Assembly (NCBI GenBank): GCA_002835675.1
Contig: PIZR01000013.1
Location: 8,438-72,437, forward strand
DNA: 64,000 nucleotides
From: Bacillus sp. BA3
Lineage (GTDB): Bacteria > Bacillota > Bacilli > Bacillales > DSM-1321
Reading direction: 5' to 3'
Positions 18,482 to 26,180 of this stretch are shown here, piece by piece (the first letter of the stretch is position 1; each line of letters begins with the position of its first letter). The notes below the pieces were generated by a model. It worked only from the letters and a program-made list of their open reading frames with translations. It was not told the origin of the DNA and did not search any database. Both the position numbers and the translations under genes were made by a program.

Positions 18482-18901
18482 GTGGATAAAAATTTTATAA
18501 TATTGGAACAATTTCAGCATCAAGTAAGCTGCTGCTGTCCTGGGCAAAAGCACCAACATATGATTGAGTTCCTTCAAGGTGATGTTTGGACAATTACAAA
18601 CGAGCGGAAGTATGTTGATTGCTTGGGATGGCACTTTTTAATAGATATCAATAACGAGTTTCAGTTTTTTATGCATGTGGAAGATATTGAGGAACTGTAT
18701 TCCAAGGGAAGCATTTGCTCCATTTTGGATTTGAATCTAAAAATTAACCATTTAAGCTTTAAAATAAACGAAGCCCTAGATGCACATGATAGGCAGTCGT
18801 TTCTTTCATTTGCCGATGAACTGAGTAACGTACAGAAAATAAAGAATAAAATCAACACTGGAGATTTACATGCTTTTTGGGAAAACACGACAATTTTATG
18901 A
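18482..18901 (+). CDS. Iron-regulated protein with His/Cys cluster and IDEAL-like tail
   Basis: 139 residues from a GTG that follows GGAGGAGG; the longer frame starts at the binding site itself. The N-terminal SCCCPGQKHQH is a potential metal-binding cluster. The C-terminal INEALDAHDRQSFLSFADEL resembles the short IDEAL helical motif of Bacillus proteins. No enzyme fold recognised. It is the first gene after the Fur boxes and is followed by a flavodoxin, so a role in iron-limited metabolism is inferred. Confidence 0.65.
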   Translation: MDKNFIILEQFQHQVSCCCPGQKHQHMIEFLQGDVWTITNERKYVDCLGWHFLIDINNEFQFFMHVEDIEELYSKGSICSILDLNLKINHLSFKINEALDAHDRQSFLSFADELSNVQKIKNKINTGDLHAFWENTTIL

Positions 18902-19073
18902 ACATATTCAATAAAGATGCAATTGACTTTTATATTTTAAAAACATCGATACCTATCTTTTTTGCTAATAGGTGTGGAAATTCAATTTCACCAAATTTAA
19001 ATTAAAGGTGATAATGCTGCTGAGTAGTTTGAATTTTTACTAATAATCATCAGTGTTGGAAGGGGAACTTATC

Positions 19074-19535
19074 ATGTCTAAAATCATTATGATTTTTGCC
19101 AGTATGAGTGGAAATACAGAAGAAATGGCGGATATCATTATAGAAGGAATCACAGAAATCAGTGATGTGAATATCGAAAGGATAGATATAATGGAAGGTC
19201 CTGAAGCCTCCATACTTGGAGAGTACGATGGTATCTTATTAGGTGCATATACGTGGGGAGACGGAGAATTACCGGATGATTTTTTAGACTTTTATGAGGA
19301 AATGGATCATATTGATTTAACTGGCAAGAAAGCAGCGGTGTTTGGATCCTGCGATTCCTCTTACTCACAATATGGTGCGGCCGTAGATATTTTGTCCGAA
19401 AAATTAAGGGAACAGGGTGCTGATATCGTCCTGGAAGGGTTAAAAGTAGAATTAAACCCAGATGATGAGGATATCAAAAACTGCCGAAATTTCGGGAGGG
19501 ATTTTATAAAGAATAGTCTTGTCTTTTCAATATAG
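19074..19535 (+). CDS. Flavodoxin (YkuN/YkuP-like)
   Basis: 153 residues. FASMSGNTEEMA is the FMN phosphate loop, GAYTWGDGELPDDF holds the aromatic flavin-stacking loop, and GSCDSSYSQYG the second loop. Length and sequence match the short-chain flavodoxins YkuN/YkuP of B. subtilis, which by established work are Fur-regulated and replace ferredoxin under iron limitation. ATG 19074 follows GGAAGGGG. A 172-base gap separates it from the gene above; no terminator is seen there. Confidence 0.9.
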   Translation: MSKIIMIFASMSGNTEEMADIIIEGITEISDVNIERIDIMEGPEASILGEYDGILLGAYTWGDGELPDDFLDFYEEMDHIDLTGKKAAVFGSCDSSYSQYGAAVDILSEKLREQGADIVLEGLKVELNPDDEDIKNCRNFGRDFIKNSLVFSI

Positions 19536-19571
19536 AATTAGCTATTTTATGAGGAAAGAGAGGTGAGGGGA

Positions 19572-20345
19572 ATGATGGGTAAGGAACATCGGATTTCCAT
19601 TGCTACTTTAACTGATTACCATTTACAAGATTTTATAAGATGTCCTTATCAATTTTACTTTCATCATATAGAAGGAAAAATCACAACTCGATTGGATTGG
19701 AGGAAAATGGTTCAAGCTGTTGTTAATCAAGTTGTAAGCCGCTATTATAAACTGCCTCCAATATGTCAGACATCTAAGAAAGTTATGGAGTTAATAGATG
19801 ATCATTGGAGTGCCATTGATGTACGTCAGTTCGAGTCAAGGAGTCATTATTATATGGCTCTTGCTAATATAACTGACCATTTACTCCGATTTTTAACTTC
19901 CAAAAAAATTCAAAATCCACCTTTATTTTTATATGAAAAGTTTAACATCAATATTGAGGAGTTGGGGACCGAACTCTCCTTGACTTTTGAAGTAGCAGAA
20001 TGGTCAAGCGGCTCATACATCATAAAAAAATATGTAGTTGATACACACGAAGAAATGAACTTATTATTTACTAATATGATTTCGGTGTTTTGTGAAAGGG
20101 CATTTGGTCAATTACCGGCAAGAATAGAGATTTTCTCGCTTATGGAAGGCAAAATAGAAACTTATATTCCAACCATGAATGATGTTTCGGATGGATTGGA
20201 ATACCTCAACATAATCAAGAATCTTTTACAAGAACCAAAAAAGTATTTGAAAACGAATTCTTTACTGGTTTGCAAAAGCTGCTCTTATCAAAAAAGGTGT
20301 TATGACGGTAATAATACAAACCAAGAAATGGCGAATTTTCAATAA
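19572..20345 (+). CDS. Cas4/AddB-like PD-(D/E)XK family protein with Fe-S cysteines
   Basis: 257 residues. The N-terminus LTDYHLQDFIRCPYQFYF (Cys about 24) and the C-terminal CKSCSYQKRC (C-x2-C-x5-C) reproduce the four-Cys 4Fe-4S arrangement of Cas4 and the AddB nuclease domain. The central part that should carry the D...ExK metal site (around SLTFEVAEW and SYIIKKYVVD) lacks a clear match, so nuclease activity is doubtful. It is 36 bases after the flavodoxin, in the Fur-controlled cluster, and no cas genes or CRISPR are nearby. An Fe-S protein in an iron-starvation unit may act as a sensor or electron acceptor; that is inference. Confidence 0.7.
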   Translation: MMGKEHRISIATLTDYHLQDFIRCPYQFYFHHIEGKITTRLDWRKMVQAVVNQVVSRYYKLPPICQTSKKVMELIDDHWSAIDVRQFESRSHYYMALANITDHLLRFLTSKKIQNPPLFLYEKFNINIEELGTELSLTFEVAEWSSGSYIIKKYVVDTHEEMNLLFTNMISVFCERAFGQLPARIEIFSLMEGKIETYIPTMNDVSDGLEYLNIIKNLLQEPKKYLKTNSLLVCKSCSYQKRCYDGNNTNQEMANFQ

Positions 20346-20498
20346 TTTTATATATGTTCAGAAAACCTTGGATTATATCAGGTTATGGACAAAAGCATAC
20401 ATACAGATCAAGGTTGTTCCAATACTTATCTCTTAGTATATAAAAGGTGTGTATAAGGATGGATTACAAGATTGGTGCAAAAAAGATTCTAATTGAGC

Positions 20499-20567
20499 TT
20501 ACTAAGGGAGGTTGCTGAGGCAGCCTTTTTCTTTTTGGCTCTTTCTAGGCAGGATAGTTGAATAAAG
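20499..20567 (+). repeat. Triple-hairpin repeat with GGTTGC core
   Basis: CTTACTAAGGGAGGTTGCTGAGGCAGCC is split here as left remnant CTTACTAAGGG, core GGTTGCTGAGGCAGCC, then a decayed right end CTAGGCAGGATAGTTGAATAAAG. Confidence 0.75.
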
Positions 20568-20602
20568 ATATCAAATATAAGTATTGGGGGAGTTGAAAGA
20601 AA

Positions 20603-21166
20603 ATGAATGACGAAAATATCGGCTCGGCTAGCGGAGTAGTAATAGCTGTAAGTAAAAGTGATAAACACACATTCAGCAAGGAAAATTGCAATAGTATAAA
20701 ACTGTTGAAGGGTTTGGGCGTTGAAGGAGATGCCCATTCGGGTAAAACTGTTAAGCATCGTTCACGTGTAGCGCAGAACCCAAATCAACCTAACCTGCGG
20801 CAAGTTCACCTAATCCACTCAGAATTATTAGATGAATTGAAAGACAGGTTTAATGTTTCAACTGGACAAATGGGTGAAAATATTACCACAAAAGGTATCG
20901 ATCTGCTTGAATTACCGAAGGATTCGTTACTATTTATTGGGGAAACAGCAGTTATTAAAGTAACAGGCCTACGAAATCCATGTGCCCAGATTGATCAATT
21001 TAAATCAGGACTTATGAACGCTGTTTTGGACCGGGATCTGCATGGGAACTTGATACGTAAAGCAGGAATAATGAGCATAGTTTTGGAAAGTGGTGTGGTT
21101 CACCCCGGGGACCTGGTTAGAATTCAATTACCACCGTTACCTCATACACCACTTGAGAGGGTATAG
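20603..21166 (+). CDS. MOSC domain protein
   Basis: 187 residues. The MOSC fold is shown by GLGVEGDAHSG near residue 37, RQVHLIHSELLDEL, GQMGENITTKGIDLLELP and the conserved GLRNPCAQID with its cysteine, which in this family handles molybdenum cofactor sulfur. The electron partner is unknown; no oxidoreductase is attached. GGGGGAG precedes the ATG. Probable self-contained unit between two repeats. Confidence 0.88.
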   Translation: MNDENIGSASGVVIAVSKSDKHTFSKENCNSIKLLKGLGVEGDAHSGKTVKHRSRVAQNPNQPNLRQVHLIHSELLDELKDRFNVSTGQMGENITTKGIDLLELPKDSLLFIGETAVIKVTGLRNPCAQIDQFKSGLMNAVLDRDLHGNLIRKAGIMSIVLESGVVHPGDLVRIQLPPLPHTPLERV

Positions 21167-21202
21167 TGTTTTCAATAGAACTGTTTTTATTTTCTTTAAA
21201 AC

Positions 21203-21240
21203 AATTAGGGGGTTGCTGAGGCAGCCTTTTTCATATGCAT
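21203..21240 (+). repeat. Triple-hairpin repeat, core only
   Basis: TTAGGGGGTTGCTGAGGCAGCC with TTTTTCATATG; both flanking hairpins are lost. Terminator for the MOSC gene. Confidence 0.7.
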
Positions 21241-21301
21241 TTAAAAGAAATTCGTTTGAAATATAGGTAAATTATGGTAATCTAAAATTAGAGGTGATTA
21301 C

Positions 21302-21877
21302 TTGAGGAGATTCTTTGTTTTTATTAGCCTATTTGCTTTATTCTTTTTATCAGCTTGTTCATCAAATCCTTCTCTGGAACTAGTGGATGCGAAAGTTGAT
21401 ATTGTTAAAGATAAAAGTTTAGTTGGTGCAATTGGGATAACTGAAGGGGAAAGAAAGGGAGATGAGCTGATCCCGACAGCTTTATTTTATGAATTCACCA
21501 TTAAAAATACAGGTAATAAAACAGCAGATATTGAAGAAGTTGATAAAGGAATTGAACTTAAGATTGAGCCCAAAGACAAATTAAAAGCCGTGTCGGAAGA
21601 CGTAATAGGCTTCAATATTTATGATCCTGAAGATTATAACGGGAGTGGTGTAGGGTTCGGTCATTCATTTTTACCGGTTCTTAATCCTGATCAAAAGGGT
21701 GAGTATACTCTTAACTACGATTTAGGTGTAAGTGAAGAAAATTCGCAAGTTCCACTGCTGGTACCTTCAAATGAAAAATTAGCTAAACTTAAAGAGTATG
21801 CATTTGATGCTTTTTTAGTTGTGACAATTGATAATCAAGAAATAGCAAGATTTGACCTGAGTAAACTTAAAAACTAA
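21302..21877 (+). CDS. Lipoprotein of unknown function
   Basis: 191 residues from a TTG with AGAGGTGA upstream. Lipobox FLSACSSN gives a lipidated Cys at about residue 19. The mature part is a beta-rich domain with FTIKNTGNKTADIEEVD, like immunoglobulin-like secreted domains. Surface-anchored; role unknown. Its stop codon lies inside the left hairpin of the repeat that follows. Confidence 0.7.
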   Translation: MRRFFVFISLFALFFLSACSSNPSLELVDAKVDIVKDKSLVGAIGITEGERKGDELIPTALFYEFTIKNTGNKTADIEEVDKGIELKIEPKDKLKAVSEDVIGFNIYDPEDYNGSGVGFGHSFLPVLNPDQKGEYTLNYDLGVSEENSQVPLLVPSNEKLAKLKEYAFDAFLVVTIDNQEIARFDLSKLKN

Positions 21878-22001
21878 CGGGTGCTTTTTGAAGGTGGATT
21901 TAAAAGGTAAATTAAACTTGGTTCTGATAAAATTTGTTTGAAGGAAGGTTGCTGAGGCAGCCTTTTTCTTATGGCACTAAAGGAGCGGGATAGCGGAAGT
22001 A
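21872..22001 (+). repeat. Triple-hairpin repeat overlapping a stop codon
   Basis: The left end AACTAACGGGTGC supplies the TAA (21875-21877) of the lipoprotein gene. After about 60 unrelated bases come GGTTGCTGAGGCAGCC with TTTTTC and a decayed right end CACTAAAGGAGCGGGATAGC. The element may be a fusion of two partial copies. Confidence 0.75.
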
Positions 22002-22058
22002 AGCAATGGAATGATATGGTATATAGATAAGCAAACTGCTGAATAAGGAGGTTATTAT

Positions 22059-22460
22059 ATGAGTTATAAGAACACACTTATTACCATTTCAGAGGATTCA
22101 AAAGTTACTTCAGCAAAGGTACCTGTCATAAAAAACGAAAAACCCACAATTGCTTATATTGAACATGATTTAATTAACAATAACCCATATAAATTTACAC
22201 AAGAAGACGTCCAATTTAAAACTTTTTTAAACAAGAGTCAAATAGAAGAGGAAAATACAGCTGAACTTCGAGAACAGTTCTTTTCAAAACCCAAGGCATG
22301 CTTCAGAGCTTCTCCTTTGGTGAAAAATTATGGTTGGGGAATTCATTATGATAATCAAGGGAAAATTTCCATATATGATGTTAACAGTAAAATGTATAAC
22401 CAATTGCTTAAGCAAGCTGACATTACAAAACTTAAAGGTATGCGTTCTAAAAGAAAATAA
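22059..22460 (+). CDS. DUF6157 family protein
   Basis: 133 residues; FSKPKACFRASPLVKNYGWG and IHYDNQGKISIY are the signature I associate with this small family. AAGGAGG supports the ATG. Cytoplasmic, function unknown. Confidence 0.75.
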   Translation: MSYKNTLITISEDSKVTSAKVPVIKNEKPTIAYIEHDLINNNPYKFTQEDVQFKTFLNKSQIEEENTAELREQFFSKPKACFRASPLVKNYGWGIHYDNQGKISIYDVNSKMYNQLLKQADITKLKGMRSKRK

Positions 22461-22477
22461 ATACAAAATTACTTTTA

Positions 22478-22496
22478 TATACGGGGCAGGTTAGAA
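22478..22496 (+). repeat. Triple-hairpin repeat, short 3' fragment
   Basis: ATATACGGGGCAGGTTAGA, only the right loop and arm remain. Confidence 0.45.
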
Positions 22497-22540
22497 TGCG
22501 TAAGAGATTGTATTATAAATACAAGGGGGGATATATAGAA

Positions 22541-22612
22541 ATGATGAAAAAAAGTAAACAAAATGCTGAACATTACATATGGGGAGATAATTGTGATGGG
22601 AGTTTAGTGTAA
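22541..22612 (+). pseudogene. Truncated cupin protein start
   Basis: After GGGGGG, an ATG opens MMKKSKQNAEHYIWGDNCDG and the frame stops three codons later. The sequence matches by memory the N-terminus of small Bacillus cupins (QNAEYYxWGxNCDGWHLV), with the Trp and the remainder lost. Confidence 0.55.
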
Positions 22613-22669
22613 AAAGGTATAGAATAACAGAATATTTCCAACAGAACCTATTCATAGGGGGTGCTTAGT

Positions 22670-22876
22670 TTGAATAATCACAATGAAACGCCTGAAGAGA
22701 AAAGAGAGAGATTAAGACAAGAAGAACTTAAAAAAAATCCAATAGGTACATTAAAAGATGGATTTAATGGAAATGGCAATTTAGCAGACTTAGTTGGTGG
22801 TTTAGGTTGGAAAGGAATGGGGATATTAATTGTTGTTTTAATAGTTGGATATGTTTTATATAAACTGTTTTTTTAA
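22670..22876 (+). CDS. DUF6366 family small membrane protein
   Basis: 68 residues from a TTG six bases after AGGGGGTG. A charged front (TPEEKRERLRQEELKKNP), a glycine-rich linker and one C-terminal membrane helix. The pattern ETPEEKRERLRQEE...GGLGWKGMGILI is that of DUF6366. Function unknown. Confidence 0.8.
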   Translation: MNNHNETPEEKRERLRQEELKKNPIGTLKDGFNGNGNLADLVGGLGWKGMGILIVVLIVGYVLYKLFF

Positions 22877-23040
22877 AGATGTTACTTAACCTTCTTCAAC
22901 TAAAGGGTACTTACTTCATATCACGAGCTGATCAGCATCTCCTTTTCTTATTAGTGACATAAGTACCTTTCAGAAATAATGAAAATATAAAAAAACTTGG
23001 CGTGATCAACAATATTTAAATGATTAAGGGAGGAAGAATT

Positions 23041-23610
23041 ATGTCAATTAACGTAAGACCAAGAAGAATGATTTTAGATTTAGCAGTTACTTTAGATGGT
23101 TTTATAGAAGGAAAAAATGGGGAAGTTGATTGGTGCATCATGGACCCTGAGATGGGGTTTATTAATTTCTTAAATCAAATTGATACTATTTTATATGGAA
23201 GAAAAAGCTACGATTTATGGGGACAATTCACTCCAGGAATTGAAGATGCCGATACTGAAAAAGAACTTTGGGAAATGGTTCATAGTAAAGAAAAATACGT
23301 GTTTTCCAGAACGCAAAAAGGGACTGATAATAAAGCGATCTATATAAATGATAATATTGTTGAAGAAGTAAATAAATTAAAGAATAAACCTGGTAAAGAC
23401 ATCTGGCTATATGGCGGAGCAAGTCTTATTACAACATTTATCAATTTAGGGCTTGTTGATGAATTTAGATTATCTGTTCATCCTGTTATTTTGGGAGAAG
23501 GAAAACCTTTGTTTATTGATATAAAGCAGAGATTGAATCTAAAATTGGTTAATACAAGAATGTTCTCCTCTGGCGTTGTGCAACTAATATATCATTTGAA
23601 TGAAAATTAA
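23041..23610 (+). CDS. Dihydrofolate reductase-like (RibD C-terminal domain) protein
   Basis: 189 residues. LDLAVTLDGFIEGKNGEVDW opens the fold; ILYGRKSYDLW, DIWLYGGASLITTFINLGLVDE and HPVILGEGKPLF are the family motifs for the NADPH-binding reductase domain. Many Bacillus genomes hold several such paralogues (YyaP, YwjB) of unknown substrate. ATG 23041 follows GGGAGG. Confidence 0.88.
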   Translation: MSINVRPRRMILDLAVTLDGFIEGKNGEVDWCIMDPEMGFINFLNQIDTILYGRKSYDLWGQFTPGIEDADTEKELWEMVHSKEKYVFSRTQKGTDNKAIYINDNIVEEVNKLKNKPGKDIWLYGGASLITTFINLGLVDEFRLSVHPVILGEGKPLFIDIKQRLNLKLVNTRMFSSGVVQLIYHLNEN

Positions 23611-23939
23611 TTATAGTGTTCATTCGTAAATATGCGATAGTTATTGCTGTCATTTCCCTTCAACAATCGGGCGCTTTAATGGTGCAATGAAATAGCTTAA
23701 TTTCTTAATGCTCAGAAATTAGGCTTTTTAATATTGTGAGCATGATTTAATTAAATAACCTATATAAATAAGAAGAAACCGAAATTATAGATAGTTCATG
23801 AACTTTAATTAAGCAAGGTTGATGAAGATGACGCAACAAAAGATGATTGAATTTAAGAAACTATAGTCATTTTTAATCATTTTAATAGTCAGTTTATTCT
23901 GATATTATGAAAGGGATAAAGATTGGAGGAGGAAATAAC

Positions 23940-24347
23940 ATAAAAAGCTTATTTTTAATCTTAAGTACCTTTGTGTTAGTTCTGGTAAGTGGAATCGTAT
24001 TTGGTACTTCTGCTGCTCAAGCAAGTGTTCCTCAGTATTCTTTTCAAACAGAAGATGGAAAATGGGATGGTGAAATTGGAAATCCTAACAAAGGTAGTGA
24101 CTTAGAGGTAGAACTGGTTTCCCCAATCTATTTAAAGACCTCTTCTGGAAGTAAGTTATTGACTAATTATAGTAACATATGGTCTCGTCTCTGCAATGCT
24201 AGTACTGGAAAGTGCACAGGCTATCATAGTTTAGCAGGTGGAAAGACATTATTCACAGATATGAAAATAGGTAAATTTTATGTTGATGTGAAAGATGGAT
24301 ACTCTTCTGGTAAAGTATCTGGAAAACTACAGATTGTTTTCAAATAA
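23940..24347 (+). CDS. Small secreted protein, probable non-canonical start
   Basis: A signal peptide (KSLFLILSTFVLVLVSG... cleaved near AQA-SVP) precedes about 100 mature residues with two Cys (SRLCNASTGKCTGYH). A strong GGAGGAGG lies just before an ATA at 23940; the only ATG in frame, 23907, has no site and adds an odd GIKIGGG leader. Start by ATA, or a mutated ATG, is suggested. Family unknown. Confidence 0.6.
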   Translation: MKSLFLILSTFVLVLVSGIVFGTSAAQASVPQYSFQTEDGKWDGEIGNPNKGSDLEVELVSPIYLKTSSGSKLLTNYSNIWSRLCNASTGKCTGYHSLAGGKTLFTDMKIGKFYVDVKDGYSSGKVSGKLQIVFK

Positions 24348-24359
24348 CTTGTATTACTT

Positions 24360-24390
24360 GCTACCCACACTTGATGGGGAGCTTTTTTTA
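24360..24390 (+). terminator. Intrinsic terminator
   Basis: GCT.CCCA/TGGG.AGC around CACTTGA-type loop, followed by seven T; ends the secreted protein gene. Confidence 0.75.
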
Positions 24391-24582
24391 TATGAAAAGT
24401 TTCTGAAATAAATTAATTCTAAGTAATTTTGTATAATTTTTTACGAAGATTGAGCTTTACCACTGCCTTTTACGGAAAAGAAGTGAAGTTTACTGACATG
24501 ACTAGTACGTTACAAACGCTACAAAGGGTGTCGAGCTAAATGGTGTTTGTGTAGACATGAACTAAAGTTTGATATTTTGTTA

Positions 24583-24614
24583 ATGAACTTATGGGGCAGG
24601 TTAGTTGAACAAGG
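24583..24614 (+). repeat. Triple-hairpin repeat, 3' fragment
   Basis: ATGAACTTATGGGGCAGGTTAGTTGAACAAG; right hairpin with one damaged arm. Confidence 0.7.
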
Positions 24615-24680
24615 ATTGAAGCTTTATTAATTTAGGAATCGTTTAAAAGAGAGTGGCGTGTAGGAAACGATTACGATTAT

Positions 24681-24898
24681 GGGTGGTGGTGTATAATTGA
24701 AACTTTTAGTAAATGCGGCAACGAACTTACGAGAGCCTATATTTCCGGATTTCAAGGAGAATTTCTGATAAACAAAAAACCAAGAGGTCTTTTCACGGAT
24801 AGTCCGATTTACAGCAAGTATCTTCTTATGTTTGTTCTAAATGTGGGTATTTAGAGTTCTATGTAGAACAAGCTGTGAAAAGGATTTCTACATCTTGA
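24681..24898 (+). pseudogene. Frameshifted zinc-ribbon protein
   Basis: One frame gives FSKCGNELTRAYISGFQGEF and on to SPIYSK; another frame continues SSYVCSKCGYLEFYVEQAVK to a TGA at 24896. Together they make a two-knuckle (CxxC...CxxC) small protein, so a frameshift near 24815 and a lost first Cys or start have broken it. Confidence 0.6.
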
Positions 24899-24907
24899 AA
24901 CGACTCA

Positions 24908-25022
24908 AGGTTGCTGAGGTAACCTTTTTCATATGTTATTAACGGGTGCGTTAGCTGAAAATCGGAGCGTCTTTAAGGCAGCTCTTTTCTTATGGAACTA
25001 AAGGAGCAGGTTAGTTGAATAA
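24908..25022 (+). repeat. Triple-hairpin repeat preceded by a second core
   Basis: A lone core GGTTGCTGAGGTAACC with TTTTTC is followed by a full copy: TTAACGGGTGCGTTAGCTG, core GGAGCGTCTTTAAGGCAGC with TTTTC, and AACTAAAGGAGCAGGTTAGTT. Confidence 0.85.
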
Positions 25023-25058
25023 CAATTGTTGAATTTTATTAAGAAAAATAAATAAAAA

Positions 25059-25087
25059 TTGACTAGAGAAAAAGTTAATGCTAAATT
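25059..25087 (+). promoter_or_regulatory. Predicted sigma-A promoter for the ykkCD region
   Basis: TTGACT and TAAATT with a 17-base spacer. AACTAACGAACGGTCGG just downstream looks like a TetR-type operator half. I see no guanidine-I (ykkC) riboswitch, which precedes these genes in B. subtilis. Confidence 0.55.
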
Positions 25088-25117
25088 TAACTAACGAACG
25101 GTCGGAAGGTTGGGGAA

Positions 25118-25198
25118 TTGACTGCAGAGCGAATTAAAGAAGTTGCCTTAAAGTATTTCGCACAAAATGGATATTGGCGTGGACTTTCTAATGATTAA
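25118..25198 (+). pseudogene. Truncated TetR family regulator
   Basis: From a TTG with GGAAGG upstream the frame reads TAERIKEVALKYFAQNGY, the start of a TetR DNA-binding domain, and then runs into the duplicated 100-bp segment and stops after 26 residues. The regulator of ykkCD has therefore been reduced to its first helix. Confidence 0.65.
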
Positions 25199-25360
25199 TG
25201 GTCTTGGAGGGGATTTTATGAAACGAAATTGGGCATATGTTATCATTGCCGGTATTATTGCTTGGTATTTGCATTGGCGTGGACTTTCTAATGATTAATG
25301 ATCTTGGAGGGAATTTTATGAATCGAAATTGGGCATATGTTATTATTGCCGGTATTATTG
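25173..25360 (+). repeat. Direct duplication, 100-bp offset, at the start of ykkC
   Basis: 25173-25260 repeats at 25273-25360 with only a few differences (both begin ATTGGCGTGGACTTTCTAAT and include a ribosome binding site, ATG and the first codons of ykkC). The upstream copy encodes only the beginning of the gene before the sequence returns to the repeat. Confidence 0.85.
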
Positions 25361-25659
25361 AGGTAATGTGGGCAATGGGGTTGAAGTATTCAAATAATTT
25401 GATTACTTGGGCCGGTACATTTTTTCTTATATATGTATCCTTTGTTGTATTGATGAAAGCTACAAAAAAACTACCCGTTGCTACTGTCTATGCTGTCTTT
25501 ACAGGAATAGGAACAGCGGGAACAGTCTTGGTGGAAATGGTGGTTTTTGGAGAACCTTTCAGTTGGACAAAAATATTGTTTATTCTCCTGCTTCTGTCTG
25601 GTGTAGTAGGATTAAAACTTGTCACAACTGAACCAAGCAAGAAAGAAGGTGCAGTATAA
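25318..25659 (+). CDS. ykkC: Small multidrug resistance protein, YkkC subunit
   Basis: 113 residues, four membrane helices, with the SMR glutamate in AGIIEVMWAMGLKYS and YAVFTGIGTAGTVLVE. Matches YkkC of the paired YkkCD efflux pump. ATG 25318 with CTTGGAGG is the true start; a longer frame begins in the duplicated DNA. The stop codon is immediately followed by the ykkD ATG. YkkCD-type pairs export cationic compounds or guanidinium; which applies here is unknown. Confidence 0.88.
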   Translation: MNRNWAYVIIAGIIEVMWAMGLKYSNNLITWAGTFFLIYVSFVVLMKATKKLPVATVYAVFTGIGTAGTVLVEMVVFGEPFSWTKILFILLLLSGVVGLKLVTTEPSKKEGAV

Positions 25660-25974
25660 ATGGCTTGGTTATATCTTATCTTGGCTGGAACTTTTGAAGT
25701 AGTTGGGGTTACGGGTATGAATAAAGTTGTTAAAGATAAAAACCTACAGTCGTATATAGTATTGTTTATGGGATTTATAATTAGTTTTGGTTTTCTAAGT
25801 CTAGCTATGAAAACTCTCCCTATGGGAATTTCCTATGCGGTATGGACAGGGATTGGAACTGTGGGAGGAGTAATTATTGGAATGTTGTTTTATGGAGAAT
25901 CAAAAGATTGGAAACGAATTTTATTTATAGGGGCAATTTTAGTAGCGGTAGTGGGGTTGAAATTGACATCATAA
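25660..25974 (+). CDS. ykkD: Small multidrug resistance protein, YkkD subunit
   Basis: 104 residues, four membrane helices; AGTFEVVGVTGMNK carries the key Glu and SYAVWTGIGTVGG the helix-three motif. Starts directly after the ykkC stop, so the heterodimer subunits are co-translated. Ends 15 bases before a triple-hairpin repeat. Confidence 0.88.
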   Translation: MAWLYLILAGTFEVVGVTGMNKVVKDKNLQSYIVLFMGFIISFGFLSLAMKTLPMGISYAVWTGIGTVGGVIIGMLFYGESKDWKRILFIGAILVAVVGLKLTS

Positions 25975-25989
25975 ATAATATACGTTGTT

Positions 25990-26076
25990 GAACTAACGGG
26001 TGCTTTAACTTATGATCGGAGCTGTCTTTAAGACAGCTTTTTCCTTATGCAATTAACGGGGCAGGATAGTTGAAGA
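25990..26076 (+). repeat. Triple-hairpin repeat, complete copy
   Basis: AACTAACGGGTGCTTTAACTT, core GGAGCTGTCTTTAAGACAGC with TTTTTC (here GCTGTC pairs with GACAGC, a perfect stem), and AATTAACGGGGCAGGATAGTT. Confidence 0.9.
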
Positions 26077-26089
26077 AGAACTGATAAAT

Positions 26090-26117
26090 AAAAACAGCCA
26101 GGTTCTGGCTGTTTTTA
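26090..26117. terminator. Bidirectional terminator between convergent genes
   Basis: AAAAACAGCCAG/CTGGCTGTTTTT with a 3-base loop; T-runs on both strands. Ends the patatin gene on the minus strand. Confidence 0.85.
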
Positions 26118-26180
26118 TTTAAAAAATCCAAATGCTTGAAATAAAAACTAAAATTCAAGCAGACTTATGGGATAATTTTA

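Noticed and set aside
19572-20345. Cas4 gene marking a CRISPR system
   Set aside because: No cas1, cas2 or repeat-spacer array anywhere in the window, and the nuclease site is not evident.
25000-25317. Guanidine-I riboswitch upstream of ykkC
   Set aside because: I could not find its conserved core; a TetR remnant and operator-like sequence occupy the leader instead.
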